Shown: piece after piece, positions 1 through 5,502 of the stretch
Layout: each line of letters starts with the position of its first letter
How positions within the stretch are numbered: the first letter of the stretch is position 1
Source of the DNA: an uncultured Sphingomonadaceae bacterium
GTDB taxonomy: Bacteria; Pseudomonadota; Alphaproteobacteria; Sphingomonadales; Sphingomonadaceae
Length of the DNA: 5,502 nucleotides
Direction: 5' to 3'
Assembly (NCBI GenBank): GCA_937920575.1
Contig: CAKZSF010000288.1
Span: 1 to 5,502, forward strand
Notes under the pieces: generated by a model
What the model was told of the DNA's origin: nothing
Seen by the model: only the letters and a program-made list of their open reading frames with translations
The model's database searches: none
Translations under genes and position numbers: made by a program

Positions 1-2027
1 TCTTCGAATTCCAGATCGGCGGCGGCGTCGCGCATGCGTTTTTCGAGGTCTTCGATATAGGCGCGCAGATTGTGGCCAACCAGATTGTTGACCTCATCAT
101 CGCCGGTGCCAACGACGACGCTGTCCTTGCTCGCCGTGTGGGCGACGATATCGGCGATATCGCGCTTGATCGTTTGCGGGGTGATGCCGTGTTCTTCGTT
201 GTAAGCACGCTGCTTCTCGCGGCGGCGATCAGTCTCCGCCATTGCGCGTTCCATGCTGCCGGTGATCCGGTCGGCATAGAGGATCACTTTGCCATCCACA
301 TTGCGCGCCGCACGGCCAATCGTTTGGATCAACGAGGTTTCGCTGCGCAGAAAGCCTTCCTTGTCCGCATCAAGAATGCAGACCAGCCCGCATTCCGGAA
401 TGTCGAGGCCCTCGCGCAGCAGGTTGATCCCCACCAGCACGTCATACACGCCCAGCCGCAGATCACGGATCAGTTCGATCCGTTCCAGCGTTTCCACATC
501 GGAGTGCATATAGCGTACCCGCAAGCCCGCCTCGTGCATAAATTCGGTCAGATCCTCCGCCATCCGTTTGGTCAGAGTGGTGACGAGCGTGCGGTATCCT
601 TTGGCGGCGGTCTGGCGGCATTCCTCGATACAATCCTGCACCTGATCCTCGACCGGGCGGATATTGACCGGCGGGTCGATCAGGCCAGTAGGACGAATGA
701 CTTGTTCTGCAAACACGCCGCCGGTCTGCTCCATTTCCCAAATGCCCGGGGTGGCTGATACAGCGACGGTTTGTGGGCGCATCGCGTCCCACTCGTTGAA
801 ACGCAACGGGCGGTTGTCGATACAGCTGGGCAGGCGAAAGCCGTACTCGGCCAGTGTCAGCTTGCGGCGGTGGTCGCCCCGCGCCATCGCGCCGATTTGT
901 GGCACCGTCTGGTGGCTCTCATCGACAAACAGCAGTGCGTTTTCGGGCAGATATTCAAACAGAGTTGGTGGCGGCTCACCCGGCAAGCGACCCGTTAGAA
1001 AGCGCGAATAGTTCTCGATCCCGGCACAGCTGCCGGTCGCTGCAATCATCTCAAGGTCAAAATTGGTGCGCTGTTCCAGCCGTTGGTGCTCGAGCAATTT
1101 GCCCTCTGCCTCCAGCTCCTTCAGCCGTTCTTGCAGCTCGAATTTGATCGCTTCACTCGCCTGCTTCATCGTCGGGCCGGGCGTGACATAGTGGCTGTTC
1201 GCATAGACCCGAACTGTGTCGAGGCTGGCGCCCTTCTTGCCAGTCAGCGGGTCGAATTCGCTTATCTCTTCGATCTCGTCGCCGAAAAAGCTGATGCGCC
1301 ATGCCATATCTTCATAGTGGCTGGGGAAGATTTCCAGATTGTCGCCGCGCACTCTGAAGCAACCGCGGGCAAAGGCGGCGTCATTGCGTTTGTATTGCAG
1401 CGCGACCAGCTTGCGGATCAACTCGCGCTGATCGACAGTCTCGTCCTTCTTGATGTCGAAAATCATCGCCGAGTAAGTTTCGACCGATCCTATACCATAG
1501 AGGCAAGATACCGAGGCGACGATGATCACATCATCGCGTTCCAGCAGCGCACGAGTGGCCGAGTGGCGCATCCGGTCAATCGCCTCGTTTACCGATGACT
1601 CTTTCTCGATATAGGTGTCACTGCGCGGGACGTAGGCCTCGGGCTGGTAATAATCGTAGTAGGATACGAAATACTCGACCGCATTGTTGGGGAAGAAGCT
1701 CTTGAATTCGCCATAAAGCTGCGCGGCGAGGATTTTGTTCGGTGCGAGGACAAGGGCAGGGCGCTGCATTTCCTCGATCATTTTGGCCATGGTGAAGGTC
1801 TTGCCGCTGCCGGTTACGCCCAACAGAACCTGGGTTTGCTCTTCGGCTTGGGCGGCCTCGACCAGTTCCTTGATCGCTTTGGGTTGATCGCCCGCCGGCT
1901 GATAATCAGAGACCAATTCGAACGGACGTCCGCCATCGCTTTTCTCCGGACGTGCGGGTTTGTGTGGCGTAAATTCGCCAGACGTATCCGGTTCTTCCAA
2001 GCCTCTGCGGATGACCAATTCAGACAT
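1..2027 (-). CDS. uvrB: Excinuclease ABC subunit B (UvrB), 3' end cut by window edge
   Basis: UvrB is the DNA-damage-verifying helicase-like subunit of UvrABC nucleotide excision repair; it is loaded by UvrA and then recruits UvrC for dual incision. The minus strand translates without interruption for 675 residues from ATG 2027-2025. Visible landmarks are Walker A GVTGSGKT (residues 70-77), the damage-probing beta-hairpin [12 protein letters not shown] (about 123-134), the Walker B/DEAD-type box LLFVDESH (about 365-372), the late helicase motifs [13 protein letters not shown] and QTIGRAARN, and the beginning of the C-terminal UVR motif ([18 protein letters not shown]), which binds UvrC. Family members are usually about 670-730 residues and alphaproteobacterial ones are at the long end, so probably only a few dozen residues of the UVR motif and tail are missing. 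The start is chosen because [17 protein letters not shown] resembles sphingomonad UvrB N-termini; no Shine-Dalgarno precedes it. No frameshift or missing catalytic motif is seen. Identity is secure. Confidence 0.98.
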   Translation of the reverse strand, partial: MSELVIRRGLEEPDTSGEFTPHKPARPEKSDGGRPFELVSDYQPAGDQPKAIKELVEAAQAEEQTQVLLGVTGSGKTFTMAKMIEEMQRPALVLAPNKILAAQLYGEFKSFFPNNAVEYFVSYYDYYQPEAYVPRSDTYIEKESSVNEAIDRMRHSATRALLERDDVIIVASVSCLYGIGSVETYSAMIFDIKKDETVDQRELIRKLVALQYKRNDAAFARGCFRVRGDNLEIFPSHYEDMAWRISFFGDEIEEISEFDPLTGKKGASLDTVRVYANSHYVTPGPTMKQASEAIKFELQERLKELEAEGKLLEHQRLEQRTNFDLEMIAATGSCAGIENYSRFLTGRLPGEPPPTLFEYLPENALLFVDESHQTVPQIGAMARGDHRRKLTLAEYGFRLPSCIDNRPLRFNEWDAMRPQTVAVSATPGIWEMEQTGGVFAEQVIRPTGLIDPPVNIRPVEDQVQDCIEECRQTAAKGYRTLVTTLTKRMAEDLTEFMHEAGLRVRYMHSDVETLERIELIRDLRLGVYDVLVGINLLREGLDIPECGLVCILDADKEGFLRSETSLIQTIGRAARNVDGKVILYADRITGSMERAMAETDRRREKQRAYNEEHGITPQTIKRDIADIVAHTASKDSVVVGTGDDEVNNLVGHNLRAYIEDLEKRMRDAAADLEFE

Positions 2028-2200
2028 GCCAATCGATATGGTCCGATGCGGGACAGGTCGCAACCGTGATCTGAACAAACCCCACATTCGGCAGGTTTTT
2101 TGCGCTTACATGGTTTCCACAAATGGTTAGCGTCATTGGCAAGCGAATCGCGGCGGCGTAGTCTCTGGCTCGGTTTAAATATCACTGATGGGAAATCACC
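2028..2200. other. Divergent intergenic region between uvrB and the lipoprotein pair
   Basis: These 173 bp must hold the promoters for uvrB (leftward) and the first lipoprotein gene (rightward). The canonical alphaproteobacterial LexA box GTTC-N7-GTTC is absent; a single GAAC half-site occurs at 2073-2076 with no partner at the right spacing on either side. For uvrB, a poor -35/-10 pair on the minus strand (TTGCGA at 2063-2058, CATATC at 2040-2035, 17-bp spacer) would put the transcript start almost at the ATG. Two tiny reading frames (2110-2130 and 2123-2161) have no supporting features. No terminator or RNA gene is seen. Confidence 0.6.
2136..2164 (+). promoter_or_regulatory. Candidate promoter for the lipoprotein pair
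   Basis: TTGGCA at 2136-2141 and TAGTCT at 2159-2164 are separated by 17 bp, a spacing suited to housekeeping sigma factors. The -35 is a good match and the -10 only moderate. Transcription would start about 30 bp before the first lipoprotein gene. This is a pattern match by eye and could be chance. Confidence 0.25.
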
Positions 2201-2743
2201 ATGCGGGTTGTATCAATTCTTGCTGTCGCGTCTGCGCTTACTCTGGCTGCCTGTGGCGGCGGTGAAGGGGGCGAAGCGGAAGAAGTCGTGCCAATGGGCG
2301 AAGCTGAGATCGCAGCCGAAATGGCTGAGACAGTTATGCCGTTGGCTGGCCAGTACACGGCGACGACTGAGCTTCTGGACTTTTCTGTCCCCGGCGTTCC
2401 TGAAGGCATGACGGACACCATGCGCGAGACCGTTGCCGGCGAGTTGTCGCAAGGGCACAGTTTCTGTCTCAAAGAGGAAGATCTGGCCGATGGCTGGAAA
2501 GGTTTCTCCGAGAAAATGGCAGACGGCGATTGCAACTTTAACCGCTACAATGTGAACGGCGATCAGCTGGATGCGGAGATGGCTTGTAAGGTTGGACAGA
2601 CCGAGGGCATCACCACTTTGCAGGGTACGCTGGGTCAGGAAACGCAGGATATGACTATGCGGGTAGAGCAAAATCTGCCAGTTGGCTCCGTCAACATGAC
2701 CATGCGGATGCAGACCACGCGCACAGGTGACTGCACCGAGTAA
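2201..2743 (+). CDS. DUF3617-type lipoprotein (first of tandem pair)
   Basis: A 180-residue predicted lipoprotein. A basic and hydrophobic signal peptide (MRVVSILAVASALTLAAC) ends in the lipobox L15-A16-A17-C18, so the mature protein should start at Cys18 with a diacylglyceryl anchor. Residue +2 is Gly, not the inner-membrane-retention Asp, so outer-membrane sorting is expected. A Gly/Glu-rich linker (about 19-30) leads to a domain resembling DUF3617: a GQYTATTELLDFSVPGVPEGM segment, four cysteines (C89, C111, C129, C178) and a final GDC near the C-terminus. The function of that family is not established. The start is supported by the signal peptide and a weak GGGA seven bases upstream. The downstream gene follows after 16 bp and encodes a paralog, so the two are probably one operon. 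The family assignment is from memory of the motif pattern; the lipoprotein call is stronger than the family call. Confidence 0.88.
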   Translation: MRVVSILAVASALTLAACGGGEGGEAEEVVPMGEAEIAAEMAETVMPLAGQYTATTELLDFSVPGVPEGMTDTMRETVAGELSQGHSFCLKEEDLADGWKGFSEKMADGDCNFNRYNVNGDQLDAEMACKVGQTEGITTLQGTLGQETQDMTMRVEQNLPVGSVNMTMRMQTTRTGDCTE

Positions 2744-2748
2744 AAATC

Positions 2749-2754
2749 AGGAGA
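2749..2754 (+). promoter_or_regulatory. Ribosome binding site that fixes the second lipoprotein start
   Basis: AGGAGA lies five bases before ATG 2760. An in-frame upstream ATG at 2727 lies inside the end of the preceding gene, has no such motif and would put 11 polar residues in front of the signal peptide. The later start is therefore preferred. Confidence 0.75.
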
Positions 2755-2759
2755 GACAT

Positions 2760-3341
2760 ATGCGCGTCAGCTGGGCAAAGATTTCGATCACAAGTGCCGG
2801 ATTGCTGAGCGCAGGCCTCTTATCAGGATGCGGCGGCGGGGATGATTCTCCGCCGTCCGTGTCTGAAGAGAAGGTTCTCGCCGAGGCGTCAGAAATGGTG
2901 AAGCCCAAGGCGGGTCTCTACAAATCGCAAGCGGTGCTTGAAGAATTCGACGCGCCGGGCCTAGCCCCACAGGATGCCGCACGGCTGCGCGAACGGTTCG
3001 AAGGGCTGCAGGCTGAACCAACCGAAGTCTGTCTGTCGCAGGAAGAAGCGGAAGAAGGCTTCGAGAAATTTGTCGAGCAAGTCCAGCTGGGCAATTGTTC
3101 GGTCGAACGCTTCGAGACGAGCCAAGAATTTATCAACGCTGCGATGCTGTGCAGCGCACCGGGCGGGGTCAGCTCACGTATTGGCGTACAGGGACGGGGC
3201 GCGCCTGAACAATCGCGCATCACGCTCAACATCGAACAGACTGTGCCGCAATTCTCCGAACAGCCAATCACATTCACACTGCAGATCGAGAATGAGCGGA
3301 TCGGCGATTGCAACGCCGAAGCCGCACCCGCTGCCGAGTGA
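2760..3341 (+). CDS. DUF3617-type lipoprotein (second of tandem pair)
   Basis: A 193-residue predicted lipoprotein with signal peptide MRVSWAKISITSAGLLSAGLLSGC and lipobox L21-S22-G23-C24; Gly at +2 again favours the outer membrane. The mature domain has the layout of the upstream gene: an acidic linker, then an M-V-K-P-K-A-G-L-Y-K-S segment matching M-P-L-A-G-Q-Y-T-A, then F-D-A-P-G-L matching F-S-V-P-G-V, and cysteines C91, C113, C131 and C184, the last in GDC. The first two cysteine gaps (22 and 18 residues) are identical in both proteins, while overall identity is low, so this is an old duplication. The tail ends in an Ala/Pro/Glu stretch absent from the partner. Co-transcription is likely from the 16-bp gap and strong ribosome binding site. 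The biological role is unknown; the paired cysteines suggest two disulfides in the periplasm (inference). Confidence 0.87.
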   Translation: MRVSWAKISITSAGLLSAGLLSGCGGGDDSPPSVSEEKVLAEASEMVKPKAGLYKSQAVLEEFDAPGLAPQDAARLRERFEGLQAEPTEVCLSQEEAEEGFEKFVEQVQLGNCSVERFETSQEFINAAMLCSAPGGVSSRIGVQGRGAPEQSRITLNIEQTVPQFSEQPITFTLQIENERIGDCNAEAAPAAE

Positions 3342-3363
3342 TCCGCAACACGCCGCGTTACCC

Positions 3364-3391
3364 TTGCCGGATATTCGCGAATCATTACATT
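3364..3391 (+). promoter_or_regulatory. Candidate promoter just upstream of the hydrolase, with embedded palindrome
   Basis: TTGCCG at 3364-3369 and TACATT at 3386-3391 are 16 bp apart, a reasonable -35/-10 pair. The spacer contains the perfect 10-bp palindrome ATTCGCGAAT (3373-3382). Transcription would start around 3398, within a few bases of the start codon, which fits the absence of a Shine-Dalgarno sequence and would mean a leaderless transcript. Identified by eye only. Confidence 0.33.
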
Positions 3392-3399
3392 GACCTGTG

Positions 3400-4200
3400 A
3401 TGGTTGAAACGAACCCGACCAAGCTTTCGGCAGAAGCGGCGCTGGAACAGGCCGAGCAGCTGGCAAATGAGATTGCCCGCAGGGCCGCTCTCGCGCGGGA
3501 GCCCAATCTGGATCAAGCAAAGGGGCCATCGATTTGGCGCTGGCTGGGCGAAGCAGAGGCGCTGGGCGCACCCTTCCGACGCGATCTGCGGCAGATCGAG
3601 GTCCAACCCTCGGCGAACCCCCGCATGGTTATGATGCTTCCCGGCTTTGGCACTGGGCCCACGCGCATGCGTTTTCTCGCGCGACAGATCGAGCGGGCGG
3701 GGCACAAGGTTAAGCGCTGGGGTATGGGGCTGAATTTCGGCCCGAGCGAAGCCAATTTTGCGCAGCTGGAAGAACGTTTGAGCGAAATCTATCATCGCTA
3801 TGGCGATCAGAAAGTCTATCTGGTGGGGTGGAGTCTGGGCGGATTGTTCGCGCGAGAACTCGCCAAGTCGCATCCCGATATGGTCGCCAAAACGATCACA
3901 ATGGGCACGCCCTTTTCAGGCTCTATGCGCGCCAACAATGTCTGGCGGATTTATCAGGCGGTGGCGGGCCATTCGGTCGACAGTCCACCCGTGGTTGAGG
4001 ATTTGGGTGCAAAGCCGCCCGTGCCGACGGTTGCGTTCTGGAGCCCGCGCGACGGAATGGTTGCCCCACGCAGCGCAAGCGGGCAACCGGATGAGCGTGA
4101 CAAAGCAGTGGCTCTGCGGTGCACCCATATCGGGTTTTCCTATGCGCCCGAAGCCGTGCAGGCGATTCTTACCGAGCTTGAGCTTGGCGAAGACCTTTAA
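3400..4200 (+). CDS. Alpha/beta hydrolase (putative lipase/esterase-like), cytoplasmic
   Basis: A 266-residue protein of the alpha/beta hydrolase fold. Numbered from the ATG at 3400, the oxyanion-hole segment LPGFGTG is at about 80-86, the nucleophile elbow GWSLG at 143-147 (Ser145), a candidate acid Asp218 in FWSPRDG, and His243 in RCTHIGF, so the catalytic triad appears complete. MGTPFSG after the nucleophile strand resembles the LGTP segment of lipase-like members. There is no signal peptide or membrane segment. The first 70 residues precede the fold and include an Ala/Glu-rich helix (about 10-33) that could mediate oligomerisation. An in-frame GTG at 3397 directly precedes the ATG; the two choices differ by one residue and neither has a ribosome binding site. 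The gene lies 58 bp after the lipoprotein pair, on the same strand, so shared transcription is possible. The substrate cannot be read from the sequence; thioesterase or carboxylesterase activity is equally possible. Confidence 0.9.
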   Translation: MVETNPTKLSAEAALEQAEQLANEIARRAALAREPNLDQAKGPSIWRWLGEAEALGAPFRRDLRQIEVQPSANPRMVMMLPGFGTGPTRMRFLARQIERAGHKVKRWGMGLNFGPSEANFAQLEERLSEIYHRYGDQKVYLVGWSLGGLFARELAKSHPDMVAKTITMGTPFSGSMRANNVWRIYQAVAGHSVDSPPVVEDLGAKPPVPTVAFWSPRDGMVAPRSASGQPDERDKAVALRCTHIGFSYAPEAVQAILTELELGEDL

Positions 4201-4272
4201 ACCAAGGAAAAGTACGTAGGGAGTTTCCTCTATTGGAGCGAGCCCACACCGCGCTTTTCCCTAAGTTTGCAC

Positions 4273-4294
4273 CGATATGGATATATCCGGATCG
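4273..4294. promoter_or_regulatory. Imperfect 22-bp palindrome, candidate operator
   Basis: The core GGATATATCC (4279-4288) is a perfect 10-bp palindrome. After two mismatched positions on each side, CGAT (4273-4276) and ATCG (4291-4294) extend the symmetry about the same axis. It is centred about 104 bp before the regulator ATG. Such dyads suit dimeric helix-turn-helix proteins; which protein would bind is unknown, and autoregulation is only a guess. Confidence 0.38.
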
Positions 4295-4340
4295 CCGAGA
4301 GGGCTTGCGCATTTTACGCGGGTTCTAACCACTAGGTAGC

Positions 4341-4353
4341 CTCCAAAATGGAG
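4341..4353. repeat. Small inverted repeat upstream of the regulator
   Basis: CTCCA and TGGAG form a perfect 5-bp inverted repeat around AAA, 34 bp before the regulator ATG. It could form a small hairpin in the 5' leader or be a short protein-binding dyad. A repeat this short can arise by chance. Confidence 0.25.
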
Positions 4354-4387
4354 ATTGATCCGCGCGCCTTGTGGTTAATGACGCTGC

Positions 4388-5125
4388 ATGCTTAGCGGCA
4401 TGACAGATCGAAAAATCCTCCACTTCATCGACAAAGACTCCCGGATGCGGGCCGAATTGTCTCGTGCAGCTTATGGCCTTGGGCATCATGCCGAAGTCTA
4501 TGCCAGCTTTGACGAGCTGCTGGAACGACCACCGACTGACGGGATTATCATTGCCCGCGATGAGCATGCCGAAGGCGGCATTGCCCGCGATCTGTTTCGC
4601 TTGATCCAAGCGGGCATTTGGCTGCCTGCGATCGCAATTGCTGAGAAGCCCGACGCAGAATTGGTTGTTCGCGCGATCAAGGCAGGAGCGCTGGACTATC
4701 TTGAATTGCCGGTCGCGCCCGGCACGTTGGCCAGCACATTGGAGCGTGTCTCTGATGAGGCGGAGGAAGTTGCTGCTACGCGCCAACGGATCATCGAAGC
4801 GCGCGAGCGAGTTGAGCGTCTCAGCCGGCGCGAAAGCCAGGTGCTGGAGCTGTTGGTAACGGGCCTAAGCAACAAGGAAATCGCTCGCGAGCTCGACATC
4901 AGCCCGCGCACTGTCGAAATCCATCGCGCCAACATGATGTTGAAGCTGGGCGTGAAGCACGCCGCCGAGGCTGTGAGATTGGCTCTCGAAGCGCGCCAAA
5001 GTCCCGCTGCCACGATGCCGGATACGCCCGCGATCCCTTTGGGAAACGGCGCCGATCAGGGCGAGGCGCTTGATGCTCCTGCTGCCACGGAAGAACTGGT
5101 CGGGGCTGCGGTCATTCACACTTAG
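4388..5125 (+). CDS. FixJ/NarL-type regulator with degenerate receiver domain and LuxR-type HTH
   Basis: A 245-residue DNA-binding regulator. Residues 9-121 align with FixJ-type receivers: LHFIDKD matches HIVDDEE, LPAIAIAEKPD matches IPSIVITGHGD, and IKAGALDYLELPV matches MKAGAVDFIEKPF. The phospho-acceptor position is Arg57 (followed by Asp58), the switch Thr is Ala85, the conserved Lys is Leu107, and the acidic pair is Asp15-Lys16, so conventional phosphorylation looks unlikely. A charged helical linker (122-143) precedes an intact LuxR-type helix-turn-helix (about 144-203: LSRRESQVLELLVTGLSNKEIA, then ISPRTVEIHRANMMLKLG). A 40-residue Ala/Pro/Glu-rich tail follows, longer than FixJ's. No histidine kinase gene is next to it. 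The in-frame ATG at 4400 (MTDRKILHF) is an equally possible start; neither has a clear Shine-Dalgarno. Target genes are unknown. Confidence 0.92.
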   Translation: MLSGMTDRKILHFIDKDSRMRAELSRAAYGLGHHAEVYASFDELLERPPTDGIIIARDEHAEGGIARDLFRLIQAGIWLPAIAIAEKPDAELVVRAIKAGALDYLELPVAPGTLASTLERVSDEAEEVAATRQRIIEARERVERLSRRESQVLELLVTGLSNKEIARELDISPRTVEIHRANMMLKLGVKHAAEAVRLALEARQSPAATMPDTPAIPLGNGADQGEALDAPAATEELVGAAVIHT

Positions 5126-5159
5126 TTGCAAGCGTGCATAGATGCTGCGTTATTGCGGG

Positions 5160-5502
5160 TTAGCGGCAGAATCCGCGGCCGCTGCGCTCAAGGTGGAAAT
5201 GGTCGCGATGGGCGGAATTGTATTCCGGGCCAAGGACAGTGCCGAAACGTTTGCAAGCGCTGTCTTGAACGATCCGCAAGAAACGCCGCTCGTCGCGCGA
5301 TCCGCTTTCCCAGTCATCGACCAGTGAAATGCGCCTGCCATCAGCCAGCACGAAAGCGGATACGTCAATCGCATCTGCGCTGGCATGGGCTGAACGCTTG
5401 CTGCTGCCTGCAACATTGCGGCAGGCATAGCTGCCCATCGTTTCGATTTTCGCCAATGGCGATCCAAGGATTTGGCGTGCGGCGCGATCAACGCCAAACC
5501 GT
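5160..5502 (-). CDS. Extensin-like protein, C-terminal domain (5' part beyond window)
   Basis: The minus strand is open from the right edge to TAA at 5162-5160, giving the last 113 residues. They match the extensin-like C-terminal domain found in proteobacterial cell-envelope proteins: IETMGSYACRNV, then S-A-H-A-S-A-D-A-I-D-V, then LADGRRISLVDDW, then LGPEYNSAHRDHFHLE and a terminal CR. The first histidine/aspartate group and the HRDHFH motif resemble the metal-binding motifs of M15/VanY-like DD-peptidases, so a zinc-dependent peptidoglycan-related role is plausible but unproven. Three cysteines flanking these motifs (in SYAC, DSAC and FCR) suggest disulfides in an exported protein. The signal peptide and N-terminal region are outside the window. 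The gene converges on the regulator gene, with 34 bp between the two stops. Reading frames on the opposite strand here are shadows. Confidence 0.9.
   Translation of the reverse strand, partial: RFGVDRAARQILGSPLAKIETMGSYACRNVAGSSKRSAHASADAIDVSAFVLADGRRISLVDDWESGSRDERRFLRIVQDSACKRFGTVLGPEYNSAHRDHFHLERSGRGFCR

Larger units (their letters stand above)
4201..4387. other. Intergenic region between hydrolase and regulator genes
   Basis: These 187 bp hold no credible reading frame. After the hydrolase stop there is a weak inverted repeat (AGGAAA 4205-4210 with TTTCCT 4224-4229, 13-base loop) lacking a clear U-run. Further on are a 22-bp imperfect palindrome and a 13-bp inverted repeat, listed separately. 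The regulator promoter must lie here, but no convincing -35/-10 pair was found. Confidence 0.6.

Noticed and set aside
72..1598. Long plus-strand open frames opposite uvrB (e.g. 72-758, 1083-1598)
   Set aside because: They lie antisense to an unbroken, fully motif-bearing uvrB frame, and their translations look like reversed-complement shadows without recognisable domains.
2110..2161. Two tiny reading frames (6 and 12 codons) ahead of the lipoprotein pair, possibly a leader peptide
   Set aside because: No ribosome binding site, no attenuator-like stem-loops and no codon bias suggesting a regulatory leader.
2727..2759. Upstream ATG extending the second lipoprotein by 11 residues
   Set aside because: It overlaps the end of the first lipoprotein gene, lacks a ribosome binding site and would displace the signal peptide from the N-terminus.
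4205..4229. Inverted repeat after the hydrolase stop as an intrinsic terminator
   Set aside because: The stem is only six A/T-rich pairs with a 13-base loop and is not followed by a U-run.
5162..5183. AGCGGC/GCCGCT stem near the convergent gene ends as a bidirectional terminator
   Set aside because: It is within the extensin-like coding sequence, has no T-run on either side, and is explained by the GC-rich codons there.
5142..5327. Plus-strand open frame of 61 codons after the regulator
   Set aside because: It overlaps the extensin-like C-terminal coding region on the other strand, which has clear conserved motifs; the plus-strand frame has none.

Overview
The window looks like ordinary chromosome from an alphaproteobacterium, most likely a sphingomonad of the Erythrobacter/Altererythrobacter type. 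That placement is inference from protein style (UvrB N-terminus, paired DUF3617 lipoproteins, extensin-like protein, FixJ-type regulator), moderately high G+C content and dense gene packing. There are no RNA genes, insertion sequences, CRISPR arrays or phage genes, and base composition shows no obvious break.

Layout. Positions 1-2027 hold uvrB on the minus strand, cut at its 3' end by the window edge. A divergent intergenic region (2028-2200) separates it from a plus-strand run: two tandem DUF3617-type lipoprotein genes (2201-2743 and 2760-3341, 16 bp apart), then, after 58 bp, a cytoplasmic alpha/beta hydrolase (3400-4200). A 187-bp intergenic region (4201-4387) carries a 22-bp imperfect palindrome and a small inverted repeat. 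It leads into a FixJ/NarL-type regulator (4388-5125) whose receiver domain has lost the usual phosphorylation residues. Converging from the right edge is the C-terminal part of an extensin-like protein (5160-5502, minus strand), which carries histidine motifs like those of DD-peptidases.

How the genes relate. UvrB is the damage-verification subunit of nucleotide excision repair and appears functionally independent of its neighbours. The two lipoproteins are paralogs with the same four-cysteine framework and are probably co-transcribed and outer-membrane anchored. The hydrolase may share their transcript or use its own promoter just upstream of its start. The regulator is probably transcribed alone, and the dyad sequences upstream of it are candidates for its own or another regulator's binding site.

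No clear new multi-gene system is visible. The most interesting items are the aspartate-less receiver of the regulator with the palindrome ahead of it, and the tandem lipoprotein pair of unknown function.
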